Source: JAKPNF01 sp031556275 (GTDB taxonomy: Bacteria > Verrucomicrobiota > Verrucomicrobiia > Opitutales > JAKPNF01). Taken from it: 33,986 nucleotides of DNA. The notes beneath the pieces are model-generated. The model searched no databases, was not told the DNA's origin, and was given only the letters and a program-made list of their open reading frames with translations. The stretch lies in NCBI GenBank assembly GCA_031556275.1, contig JAVBTG010000082.1, forward strand, positions 1 to 33,986, in the 5' to 3' direction. Below, piece after piece: positions 6,861 to 13,511 of the stretch. The first letter of the stretch is position 1, and every line of letters begins with the position of its first letter. The translations under genes were made by a program, and so were the position numbers.

Positions 6861-6883
6861 CAATAGGCCGCCAAATTTTTCCC
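6861..6883 (-). promoter_or_regulatory. Late-promoter-like 23-bp motif, copy A (leftward)
   Basis: Read on the minus strand: GGGAAAAATTTGGCG followed by GCCTATTG. It differs from copy B at only 2 of 23 positions and is preceded by TGCGCCA-N5, as in B. The last base lies 33 bp from the ATG at 6828, exactly the distance of copy B from its gene. It points toward the packaging operon. Confidence 0.6.
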
Positions 6884-6955
6884 GGGGCTGGCGCAGGGCG
6901 GAAGGGCATTTGGGAGAGAGAGGCCTCGGTTGGCCCCCGGAAGTGCGCCAACTGC

Positions 6956-6978
6956 GGGAAATCTTTGGCGGCCTATTG
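6956..6978 (+). promoter_or_regulatory. Late-promoter-like 23-bp motif, copy B (rightward)
   Basis: GGGAAATCTTTGGCG followed by GCCTATTG, preceded by TGCGCCA-N5. It ends 33 bp before the ATG at 7011, the head of the virion operon. With copy A it makes a large inverted repeat (6861-6978) that would divide leftward packaging from rightward virion transcription. Confidence 0.6.
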
Positions 6979-7010
6979 CGTGCCGTCGCCGCGCGTGTTT
7001 GGATGCATCC

Positions 7011-7382
7011 ATGCAAAGGGCGATTGACAGGGCCATCGGCGACTATCTCGCCTCGGGCCGCACCGCTGAGGAGTTTTACGACGACTGGATTTGGTATTCT
7101 AAATTTGGATACGCATTCAGCTCGCCCGACTTCTTCTTCATGGTGCGGCCCGTCGAGCGCGCCGCCGCCGCCGGGGACCGATTCGAGATGCGGGTGTTCG
7201 ACAACCCGGACACCTGGTTTATCCACGAGTGCGCCGGGGACATGGGGCGGTTCCCCGTTTTTTGGAGGATGGCCCCCTTCGAGCTGCCCTACGCCGCGTG
7301 GCTGCGCCGTGACGGCGAGCTGCGCGTTTTTGACAACCAACAACTGAAAGGACTCATATATGGGAACGCCGAACATGCCTAA
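7011..7382 (+). CDS. Hypothetical phage protein (GNAT-like position), 123 aa
   Basis: First gene of the virion operon. The start ATG at 7011 lies 32 bp after the 23-bp motif; an upstream in-frame reading to 6930 crosses the motif and is rejected. N-terminal helix MQRAIDRAIGDYLASGRTAE, then aromatic-rich strands (FYDDWIWYSKFGYAF, DFFFMVRPV), WFIHECAGDMGRFPVFW and RRDGELRVFD. The mixed alpha/beta pattern resembles small acyltransferase-like proteins that precede portal genes in some podophages, but I cannot place it firmly. Its end overlaps the next small gene by 23 bp, so the two are probably translationally coupled. Confidence 0.55.
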   Translation: MQRAIDRAIGDYLASGRTAEEFYDDWIWYSKFGYAFSSPDFFFMVRPVERAAAAGDRFEMRVFDNPDTWFIHECAGDMGRFPVFWRMAPFELPYAAWLRRDGELRVFDNQQLKGLIYGNAEHA

Positions 7383-7536
7383 ATCATCGCGCGGCGTCGT
7401 GCGCTCGTCTTCGGACATCGCGCAGGAAAAGCGCGACGAGTACGACAAAAAAAAGGCCCGCATGCAGACGCTGCTCTCGCAGCAGGCGCCTGCCGGCGGG
7501 GAGGCCGCCGGCAAGAAAACGCTTTTGGGCGGCTGA
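7360..7536 (+). CDS. Small conserved virion-associated protein ending in GKKTLLGG
   Basis: A 58-residue product, MGTPNMPKSSRGVVRSSS at the N-terminus, a Lys/Arg-rich helix (QEKRDEYDKKKARMQTLL) and the end GKKTLLGG. Known: many podo- and siphophages carry, just before the portal gene, a 60-100-residue protein with a charged helix and a C-terminal G-K-x-T-L-L-G signature. The position here is the same. The role is unknown, perhaps assembly. It overlaps the upstream gene and precedes the portal start by 48 bp. Confidence 0.6.
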   Translation: MGTPNMPKSSRGVVRSSSDIAQEKRDEYDKKKARMQTLLSQQAPAGGEAAGKKTLLGG

Positions 7537-7584
7537 AGCGGGGACGATTTTTTTTAAAAAAACACATTGACGAAAAGACATCGC

Positions 7585-9309
7585 ATGAATGACCGGCAAC
7601 ACACGCAGGCGGAAGGCGCGGGGGAGGATCCCGCGCGGGGAAAACAAAAAACGCGCCGCCCCGGCGGCGCGCGGCAGCCGGCGGCGGAGGCCGCCGCCCG
7701 CGTGTGCGAGCGCGCGGCGTCGCTGCGCGCGGAGCGCGACCGGTTCACGGGCGTCTGGCAGGATATCGCCGATTACGTGATGCCGCGCAAAAACGACGTG
7801 GCCACGCAGGGCTCCCCCCGCATCCGCACGGCCTTTCTTTCCGACGTCACGGCCCTCGATGCCAATGAGAAACTCGGGGCGGGCCAGCTCGCCTACGTTT
7901 GCCCGGCCAACGAGGTGTGGTTCAAGATACAGTCGTCGGTCGCGCAGGAAAATCCGGAAGTCTCCGAGTTTTTCGAGCGGGCGAGCCAGACGGTTTTCCG
8001 GCGGCTGGCGGCGAGCAATTTCTACCTGGAGGCGCACGAGTGCTTCCTGGACCGGGGAGCCTTCGGCACGATGTGCTGCTACCTTCAGGCGGGCGAGGGC
8101 GGCGCCCTGGTTTTCCGCTCGGTGCCGTGTGGAACGTTCATGATCGACGAGGACTGCGACGGCATGGTCGACACCGTGTACCGCGAGTTCAAGCTCACCG
8201 CGCGGCAGGCGGCCCAGCAGTTCGGCGCGGAACGCCTGCACCCCGACATGAAAAAGCTGCTCGGCGCGCGTGATCCGGCGGCGGCCGCCCGCAAATGGGA
8301 TTTCATCCACGCCGTCGAGCCGCGCACGCTGGCCAACCGCAACCCCATGCGAAAAGACAACCGCAGCAAACCCTACGCCTCCTATTGGGTGGACGCGCAG
8401 AACCGCCACGTGGTGCGCGAGTCGGGGTACGACGAGATGCCCTATTTCGTATCGCGGTTTTTGAAGACGAACTTTGAGTCCTACGGTTATTCGCCCGCCT
8501 GGACGGCCCTGCCGGTCGTCAAGCAGCTCAACAAGATCGAGGACGACCTCGACGTGCTCGGCGAGAAGGCCGCCAATCCGCCCATCCTCGCGCCGTTCGA
8601 CGGCGCCTTTACGGTCGACTCGCGCGCGGGCGGCATCACGTATTACGATCCCGTCAACAAGGCCGTGCCGCAGGAATGGCAGACTGCCGGGCGCTACGAC
8701 GTGGGCCGCGACCGCGCGGAGGTGAAGCGCCAGCAGATCAACTCCATATTCTTTGTGGACATGTTCCAGATGATGTCCACCCTCGACAAGCAGATGACCG
8801 CCCGCGAGGTCGCCGAGCGCAGCGCGGAAAAGCTCGTGCTGTTCTCCCCGACCTTCGCGCGGCTAACGACAGAGTTTTTCACCCCGTTGCTCACGCGGGT
8901 CTTCGCGATGATGGCGCGCAACGGGGAATTCGGCCCCGCTCCCGCCGCGCTCGACAACGGCGACGGCAACTGGGTGCTCGACATGCGCGTGGAGTATGTC
9001 TCCAAAATCGCGATGGCGATCAAGAGCCTGGAGACGCGCGCGTGGGCGCAGTTCGCCGAGATCATGCTGCCGCTGGTGCAGATCGACAACGCGATCCTCG
9101 ACCATGTGGACTTCGACGCCGTCACGCAGGGGCTGGCGCAGAATCTGTCGCTGCCCGCGCGGTTTTTGCGCCCGCGCGGGGAGGTTGACAAAATACGGGC
9201 GGAGCGCGCGCGCGCGGAGCAGGCCGGGCGGCAGATGGCCATGCTGCAGCAGGGCGCGGACGCCATGGGAAAACTTCCGCCCGAACTTCTGCGGGGGGCC
9301 GCGCAATGA
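7585..9309 (+). CDS. Portal (head-to-tail connector) protein, T7-like
   Basis: 574 residues from the ATG at 7585; a TTG six codons upstream (7567) is less likely. It matches the podovirus head-tail connecting protein family (PF12236). Near the N-terminus are FTGVWQDIADYVMPRK, FLSDVTALDANEKLGAGQ and LAYVCPANEVWFKIQ, with VPCGTFMIDEDCDG, FLKTNFESYGYSPAW and the long-helix segment around KQQINSIFFVDMFQ-like residues (RQQINSIFFVDMFQMMS) further on. The C-terminal part (AEQAGRQMAMLQQGADAM) is helical. Twelve copies normally form the DNA channel at one vertex. An Arg/Ala-rich N-terminal 40 residues (KQKTRRPGGARQPAAEAA) is an extra arm. ATGA overlap with the following gene. Confidence 0.9.
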   Translation: MNDRQHTQAEGAGEDPARGKQKTRRPGGARQPAAEAAARVCERAASLRAERDRFTGVWQDIADYVMPRKNDVATQGSPRIRTAFLSDVTALDANEKLGAGQLAYVCPANEVWFKIQSSVAQENPEVSEFFERASQTVFRRLAASNFYLEAHECFLDRGAFGTMCCYLQAGEGGALVFRSVPCGTFMIDEDCDGMVDTVYREFKLTARQAAQQFGAERLHPDMKKLLGARDPAAAARKWDFIHAVEPRTLANRNPMRKDNRSKPYASYWVDAQNRHVVRESGYDEMPYFVSRFLKTNFESYGYSPAWTALPVVKQLNKIEDDLDVLGEKAANPPILAPFDGAFTVDSRAGGITYYDPVNKAVPQEWQTAGRYDVGRDRAEVKRQQINSIFFVDMFQMMSTLDKQMTAREVAERSAEKLVLFSPTFARLTTEFFTPLLTRVFAMMARNGEFGPAPAALDNGDGNWVLDMRVEYVSKIAMAIKSLETRAWAQFAEIMLPLVQIDNAILDHVDFDAVTQGLAQNLSLPARFLRPRGEVDKIRAERARAEQAGRQMAMLQQGADAMGKLPPELLRGAAQ

Positions 9310-9572
9310 CGCGGGAGCCGGAAGATTTTCAGGCCCTCGCGCGTGCCTACCGCGACGCGTTCGCCACGGGATCGGGCGAAAAAGTGCTGGCGGATTTGCG
9401 GCGCGCCTTCGGCTGGGGGCGTTCGAGCGCTGGGCTGGGCGACCGCGCGGAGGACGTCTTTTTGCGCGAGGGCATGCGCGCCGTCCTGCTGCACATCGAC
9501 CGCATGCGCGCCGACGATGCCGCGCGGCCCCGACCGCAAAAAACGGCGCGGCCGAGCGGTGGCACACGGTAG
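9306..9572 (+). CDS. Bbp19-like phage protein
   Basis: The 88-residue product has the pattern FQALARAYRDAFATGSGEKV then LADLRRAFGW...EDVFLREGMRAVLLHIDRM. This fits the Bbp19 family of small podovirus proteins (F...F....G..VL.DL....ff.R.G.R.vvL.I). It lies next to the portal, as in related phages, and is thought to be virion associated. The start overlaps the portal stop as ATGA. The tail (residues 75-88) is basic and low-complexity. Confidence 0.65.
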   Translation: MTREPEDFQALARAYRDAFATGSGEKVLADLRRAFGWGRSSAGLGDRAEDVFLREGMRAVLLHIDRMRADDAARPRPQKTARPSGGTR

Positions 9573-9623
9573 GAACTACGGACAACGAATAGTTTTTGTA
9601 AACATTTTTTCACCACATATACC

Positions 9624-10454
9624 ATGAACGAAGAAACGATTGAGAAAAACGAAAACGACGCCCCACAAACTTCCGCCGCCGCATGGACGGACGCCGAGGG
9701 AAATTTCACGCGCGAAGACTGGACGCCGCACGAGAGCGTGCGCGCGAAGTTCTCCAGCGTGCAAAAGCTGGCGGATTCCTACCGCGAGCTCGAAGTGAAA
9801 ATGGGCCCGGGCGACCGAGGATTAAAAGTGCCGCCGCCCGACGCCCCGCAGGCGGAGCTGGACGCTTTTTACAACGCGCTGGGCCGCCCCCCCGACGCGG
9901 CGCAGTACAATTTCGAAAAGCCGTTCGACTGGCCCGCCGACGTGGCGTGGTCGCACGAGCGCCTCAACGCCTTCAAGACCGCCGCCCACGAGGCGGGGCT
10001 CTCGCAAGGGCAGTTTGAGGGCCTCGTCAAATGGGCCAACGCCTACGAGGGCGAGCACGTCCGGCGCATGGGCACGCACGCGAAGGAGTGCCACGAGGCT
10101 GCCATGGAGAAGCTGCGCGCCGACCCCGAGTTCGGCGGGGCCGCCCTCAACCGGACGATAGCCTCGGCCCGCCGTGTGGCCACGCGGTTCGACGCCGATG
10201 ATTTGGTGAACGACCCAAAAATCGGCAACGATCCGCGCTTTGTCCGCCTGTTGGCGCGCATCGGCAAGGACATGGCGGAAGACGGTTTTGACACGGCCCG
10301 CATAGGCGGCGGGCACCCGGGCGGCGATTTGCGCGGCCGACTGGACTCCATCTTGTCCGACCGCGACGACGCTTATTGGAACAAAATGGATCCTCGGCAC
10401 GACGAACGCGTCCGCGAGGTCGTCGGCCTGCAACGAAGGCTGGCGCAGGGCTGA
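9624..10454 (+). CDS. Head scaffolding protein
   Basis: The 276-residue product is acidic and helical. It has a DWTPHESVRAKFSSVQKLADSY-type N-terminal segment (given as DWTPHESVRAKF plus VQKLADSYRELE), KVPPPDAPQAELDAFYNALGRP, YNFEKPFDWP, and HERLNAFKTAAHEAGLSQGQ. A conserved-looking end has RDDAYWNKMDPRHDERV. Known: this layout (short motif, proline-rich linker, KTAAHEAGL helix, YWN...H end) is typical for podovirus scaffolds that guide capsid assembly and then leave. In related phages the capsid gene follows at once; here 2 kb with a reverse-strand gene intervenes. Confidence 0.78.
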   Translation: MNEETIEKNENDAPQTSAAAWTDAEGNFTREDWTPHESVRAKFSSVQKLADSYRELEVKMGPGDRGLKVPPPDAPQAELDAFYNALGRPPDAAQYNFEKPFDWPADVAWSHERLNAFKTAAHEAGLSQGQFEGLVKWANAYEGEHVRRMGTHAKECHEAAMEKLRADPEFGGAALNRTIASARRVATRFDADDLVNDPKIGNDPRFVRLLARIGKDMAEDGFDTARIGGGHPGGDLRGRLDSILSDRDDAYWNKMDPRHDERVREVVGLQRRLAQG

Positions 10455-10488
10455 GGGGCCAGTTGGGGCGTGAGCTCTGTGAAATCAC

Positions 10489-10515
10489 ACGGCAAAAATC
10501 TCCGATTTTTGCCGT
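10489..10515. terminator. Perfect 12-bp hairpin after the scaffold gene
   Basis: ACGGCAAAAATC (10489-10500), loop TCC, GATTTTTGCCGT (10504-10515). The stem has internal A5/T5 tracts and starts 35 bp after the scaffold stop. It may terminate or attenuate the portal-scaffold transcript in one direction and that of the phosphatase gene in the other. Confidence 0.5.
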
Positions 10516-10639
10516 TCCCGCGGTTAAAATCGCGCAAGGCGAAGTTTAAGGAGAAATAGGTAGGGGGGCTGTACGACGCTACTGCTCCCCTACCTAGCTC
10601 GACGCAAACGCAGCCTTGCGCGATTTTTCCTCGCGGGAA
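10515..10639. repeat. Palindromic element L (MITE-like)
   Basis: The left arm starts TTCCCGCGGTTAAAATCG and continues CGCAAGGC; the right arm (10613-10639) is its near-perfect reverse complement (GCCTTGCGCGATTTTTCC, TCGCGGGAA). The core has an inner palindrome, GTAGGGG...CCCCTAC. Element R at 11654-11949 has the same terminal sequences and shares the GGTAGGGG/GGGCTGTAC core words. It resembles a non-autonomous palindromic repeat rather than coding DNA. Confidence 0.6.
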
Positions 10640-10683
10640 GGGCGGGTATAATTTTGACGGGGGAGAGAGGGCGTATAGGAGAT

Positions 10684-10722
10684 GGTGATGATGCCGCGCC
10701 TGTGGCGCGGGGAGTCGAGTGC
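10684..10722 (+). repeat. 39-bp direct repeat, copy 1, next to the phosphatase stop
   Basis: Runs from GGTGATGATGCCGCGCC to GAGTCGAGTGC and forms a CCGCGCC/GGCGCGG hairpin. The second copy lies at 11557-11595, 33 of 39 bases identical by my count. The two copies bracket the phosphatase gene (10723-11472). Copy 1 abuts its stop codon and may double as its terminator stem. Confidence 0.65.
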
Positions 10723-11472
10723 TTAATCCTTCGGGGCGTCGGCCGGTTTTTCGTCGAGCAGGCCGGGGCGGAAGTTGTCGGTGATTTGTTCGGGCGGAAG
10801 GAAGTCCGTGCCCGCGCTCACAAAATGGGTGCGGCCTTCGCGGTCGACGATGAAGTAGATCAGCGTGCAGTTCCAGATATTGATGCGCGTTTCCACCTTC
10901 GCGCGCGCGGAGAGAATTTTGAGGGCAGCCTTCACCGTCGGCTTGTGGCCGACGAGCAGCAGATCGCCCTTCGTCGTTTCCAAGAGCGTGTCGATCGCCG
11001 TCTCGACGCGTTTTTCCAAAAGCTTTCCAATGTTGTCGGTGAGCACCCACGGGTGCTTTAACGCGGGCTCGGGAGCGATCAGGCCGGGGAAGCGTTCTTC
11101 CAGCTGCGCCTGCGTCAGGCCGACGGCGTCGGGCAGGCCGGGGATGTGCGTGCCCTCCTGGATCCGCGGCTCGAGCCGCACCTGCACGCCGAGCACCTTG
11201 GCCGCCTCGGCCGCCGTCTGCACGGTGCGCAGGTAGGGAGAGGCGTAGATGTTGCCGGAAAACCCGATGGACTTTAAGCGCTCTCCCAGCAGCCGTGCCT
11301 GTTCCACGCCCAACGGCAGCAATGCCGGATCGCCGCTGCCGCCGGGACGATGGCCGTGACGCGCCACACAGATCCGGCGAAAGCCCGGATCCTTCGTCGC
11401 TTGCGCGGCGAAGGATACCGCCCAGATCCCCAAAGCCGCCAGCGCGCACGCCAAAAATTTTCTGCGGTTCAT
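10723..11472 (-). CDS. Exported histidine phosphatase (phosphoglycerate-mutase-like)
   Basis: 249 residues from the ATG at 11470-11472, chosen because it starts a twin-arginine-like signal: MNRRKFLACALAALG and a hydrophobic stretch to AAQA (residue 25), with a likely cut after it. The mature part has the catalytic RHG motif (ICVARHGHR, H39), a second arginine in SPYLRT (R82), an acidic pocket (RIQEGTHIPG) and a second histidine in LLLVGHKPT (H176), so the active site looks complete. It should remove phosphate from an unknown substrate outside the cytoplasm. It runs against the virion operon between scaffold and capsid and is bracketed by direct and inverted repeats, as a cargo gene would be. 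A lysogenic-conversion role is inferred. Confidence 0.8.
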   Translation of the reverse strand: MNRRKFLACALAALGIWAVSFAAQATKDPGFRRICVARHGHRPGGSGDPALLPLGVEQARLLGERLKSIGFSGNIYASPYLRTVQTAAEAAKVLGVQVRLEPRIQEGTHIPGLPDAVGLTQAQLEERFPGLIAPEPALKHPWVLTDNIGKLLEKRVETAIDTLLETTKGDLLLVGHKPTVKAALKILSARAKVETRINIWNCTLIYFIVDREGRTHFVSAGTDFLPPEQITDNFRPGLLDEKPADAPKD

Positions 11473-11556
11473 ACGGCCTATCATATACGCCTCTGCGCGC
11501 CGCGCCATAGATTTTTTTGGAAGCGTAGTCGAAGCGCGGTGCGGGAAGGTCGAGGC

Positions 11557-11595
11557 GGTGATGACGCCGCGCCCTAGGCGCGGTGAGTCAAGTGC
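11557..11595 (+). repeat. 39-bp direct repeat, copy 2
   Basis: Runs from GGTGATGACGCCGCGCC to GAGTCAAGTGC and forms a CGCGCC-CTA-GGCGCG type hairpin. Copy 1 at 10684-10722 is in the same orientation. It lies 84 bp upstream of the phosphatase start codon. Confidence 0.65.
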
Positions 11596-11653
11596 AAGGG
11601 AATTAAAACCATTAGAAAAGCACCTCATAGTTTTCGCACAGATTGCGCCCGCT

Positions 11654-11949
11654 CTTCCCGCGAGGAAAAATTCTTCGAGACGAAGTGGGAGTGTCGGCTA
11701 GAACGCCGACAGTGCTACGCACCGGACATTTCATGTCCGCTCCTTCCGCTCGCTCATAAACGGCTCGCTCCACAAGGTAGGGGAAAGGCGGGGGCTGTAC
11801 CTTGGTATTGTGTGTCGGCTAATACGCCGACAGTCCTGCGGACCGCCTGCTGCGCAGTCGCACGTTCCGCTCGCTTATAAATAGCTTGCTCCAGCTCCCG
11901 CCTTTCGCCGACGCAGAACGTAGTATCGGAGGATTTTAACCGCGGGAAC
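11654..11949. repeat. Palindromic element R with nested hairpin repeats
   Basis: Begins CTTCCCGCGAGGAAAAAT (11654-11671) and ends GATTTTAACCGCGGGAAC (11932-11949). The first 18 bp are the exact reverse complement of 10623-10640 in element L, and the last 18 bp are the exact reverse complement of 10514-10531. The interior holds two GTGTCGGC hairpin units, CCGCTCGCT-TATAAA-type words and the GGGGAAAGGCGGGGGC / GCTCCCGCCTTTCGCC inverted pair. I see no gene in it. Together L and R flank the phosphatase gene as inverted copies. Confidence 0.6.
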
Positions 11950-12037
11950 ACGTACCGAGCGAGCTATCTACAGCGAGCGACAAGAGCTAAAGCGCAAGCT
12001 TTAGGTGCGCTAGCACTGTCGGTGTTCTAGCCGACAC
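11691..12037. repeat. GTGTCGGC hairpin repeat cluster (three copies)
   Basis: A 23-bp hairpin unit (TGTCGGC-N6-GCCGACA) occurs at 11691-11713, at 11812-11834 in the same orientation, and at 12015-12037 inverted. Each is followed, at a similar distance, by a CCGCTCGCT...GCTCGCTCC-like word, so the repeating unit is about 100-120 bp. It looks like a host repetitive extragenic palindrome family. It contains no spacers of constant size, so it is not a CRISPR. Confidence 0.6.
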
Positions 12038-12112
12038 TCCAATTTCGGAGATTTTTCGTGTGTGCCACCGGGGCCTCATTCCCCTATTGGCCCCATAGAA
12101 AAGCGCCAGCTA

Positions 12113-12135
12113 GGGAAATCTTTGGCGCGGTGTTG
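12113..12135 (+). promoter_or_regulatory. Late-promoter-like 23-bp motif, copy C
   Basis: GGGAAATCTTTGGCG followed by CGGTGTTG, preceded by GCGCCA-N4. It points toward the capsid gene, leaving a 365-nt leader. It lies after the repeat cluster, so it would restart late transcription downstream of the phosphatase insertion. Confidence 0.55.
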
Positions 12136-12500
12136 CGTGCGCGAAACCGCCGCGCAAAAATGACTGCGGAAGAAGCGGGACAACTTGCGCGACAAGCCCC
12201 GTTGGAAATTTAAAAGCGCTTCCGCACGCCAGCCGCGTCAAGGGCGAGGAATCCGACCCCGCGAGGGACAATCGGGCCGTCAAGTGAAGTTAGGTTGTGT
12301 TTGAAAATTCAAACACATCGGCTGCTCGGTCGGATTTTGGCTGTTTTTTGGTGTTCTCGCCTCGACGATATCATATATCGCCTCGACTCGAAGCCCCAAA
12401 AGTCAGCTCAAAACCGCCTGTCGCATCCTTGGTTTCAATTTTTCAAACACAACCCGGTGTATCCAAAATCTTAACACACAAACAAAAGGAAAAACACGCC
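12136..12500 (+). other. Long structured leader of the capsid message, no gene seen
   Basis: 365 bp without a credible ORF. It contains a perfect 9-bp inverted repeat GTGTTTGAA/TTCAAACAC (12297-12316). A long imperfect stem follows, with GGCTGTTTTTTGG (about 12338) against CCAAAAGTCAGC (about 12394) and an inner CGATAT/ATATCG palindrome. At 12422-12454 a module CGCATCC-TT-GGTTTCAATTTT...CAAACACAACC recurs before the 17479 gene. AAAGGA at 12484-12489 is the capsid ribosome binding site. The folding potential suggests regulation of capsid translation or RNA processing, by inference only. Confidence 0.45.
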
Positions 12501-13412
12501 ATGGGCGCACAAATCGAAAAATACCTGGTCGACAGCTACAACCAGAACATCCAGCACCTCTCCCAGCAGACCGAGTCCAAGCTGGGCGACAAAATCCGGC
12601 GCGAGGTCGGCGGCGGCAAGACCGCCTTCTTCGCCCAGCTCGGGCAGGTCAAGGCCGTCCGCAAGACGACCCGCAACGGCGACACCCCGCTGTGCGAGCC
12701 GCAGCACGCGCGCCGCGCCAACTATCTCACCACGCTCCAGTGGGCCACGCTCGTGGACGCGACCGACAAGGTCGAGGCCCTCGCCGATCCCACCAGCGCC
12801 TACGCGCAGGCCGCCGTTTTCGCCATGAACCGCGCCAAAGACGAGGAGATCATCGCCGCCGCGACCGGCACCGCCCAGGCCGCCCTCACGCAGGACGCCG
12901 CCGAGGACGGCCCGACCAAGCCCGTAGAGCTGCCCGCCTCGCAGAAGATCGCCGCCGACACCGGCGGCAAAAGCTGCGGGCTGACGCTCGAGAAGCTCAT
13001 CGCCGCGAAATCGAAGATCTCCAAAAAGGACCTCATGCGCGGGGCGAAGCTCTACTTCGCCCACACGCAGCAGCAGCTCGACGATCTGCTCACCAACGTG
13101 CAGCAGGTCTCCAGTTCCGACTACGCCAGCGTGAAGGCGCTGGTCGACGGCAACATCAATTACTTCATGGGTATGGAGTTCGTGAAGACCGAGTTGCTCG
13201 ACCTCGAACCCGGCACCGACGTGCGCACGTGCTTCGCCTTCGTCGAGTACGGCCTGCTCGGGCGCACCGGCGCCCCGATCGAGAGCCGCATCGACCAGCG
13301 CGCGGACAAGAGCTACGCCACCCAGGTGTACTCCACGCAGATGTTCGGCGCCAACCGTATGGAAGAGGAATTGGTCGCCGCCGTCTATTGCGACGAGTCG
13401 CCTTCGGCCTAG
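12501..13412 (+). CDS. Major capsid protein
   Basis: 303 residues from the ATG at 12501, preceded by AAAGGA; the frame is open upstream from a GTG at 12297, but that stretch is the structured leader. The sequence has the layout of podovirus/T7-like-group capsid proteins: N-terminal MGAQIEKYLVDSYNQNIQHL, a TAFFAQLGQ segment, a long E-loop-like Ala-rich stretch, and ADKVEALADPTSAYAQ-like and AYAQAAVFAMNRAKDEEIIA helices (residues about 95-120). A C-terminal GNINYFMGMEFVKTE and RADKSYATQVYSTQMFGANR follow. HK97-type fold presumed. It follows the scaffold gene as usual, though separated by the phosphatase insertion. A very strong hairpin follows the stop, so most transcripts may end here. Confidence 0.85.
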   Translation: MGAQIEKYLVDSYNQNIQHLSQQTESKLGDKIRREVGGGKTAFFAQLGQVKAVRKTTRNGDTPLCEPQHARRANYLTTLQWATLVDATDKVEALADPTSAYAQAAVFAMNRAKDEEIIAAATGTAQAALTQDAAEDGPTKPVELPASQKIAADTGGKSCGLTLEKLIAAKSKISKKDLMRGAKLYFAHTQQQLDDLLTNVQQVSSSDYASVKALVDGNINYFMGMEFVKTELLDLEPGTDVRTCFAFVEYGLLGRTGAPIESRIDQRADKSYATQVYSTQMFGANRMEEELVAAVYCDESPSA

Positions 13413-13427
13413 GCCGCCGAATCCCGG

Positions 13428-13468
13428 CCCCGTTTCCGGCGCGCCTTTTCCGCGCGCCGGAAACGGGG
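13428..13468 (+). terminator. Strong hairpin after the capsid gene
   Basis: Perfect 17-bp arms: CCCCGTTTCCGGCGCGC (13428-13444), loop CTTTTCC, then the reverse complement (13452-13468), followed by TTTCCCC. It is the most stable hairpin I see in the window. It could be a terminator or a 3' stabiliser, enabling high capsid mRNA levels relative to downstream tail genes. Confidence 0.75.
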
Positions 13469-13511
13469 TTTCCCCGCCGAGGAAACACAAACACAAAAAT
13501 TTTAAAAACGC

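Noticed and set aside
11691..12037. CRISPR array
   Set aside because: Only three units, one inverted, irregular spacing, spacers themselves contain shared repeat words, and no cas genes.
12154..12207. A 17-codon ORF after motif C
   Set aside because: Too short, no ribosome binding site, no support beyond an ATG and a stop.
12297..12500. N-terminal extension of the capsid from a GTG at 12297
   Set aside because: The extension lies in a palindromic, foldable leader; ATG 12501 has an AAAGGA site and starts the conserved part.
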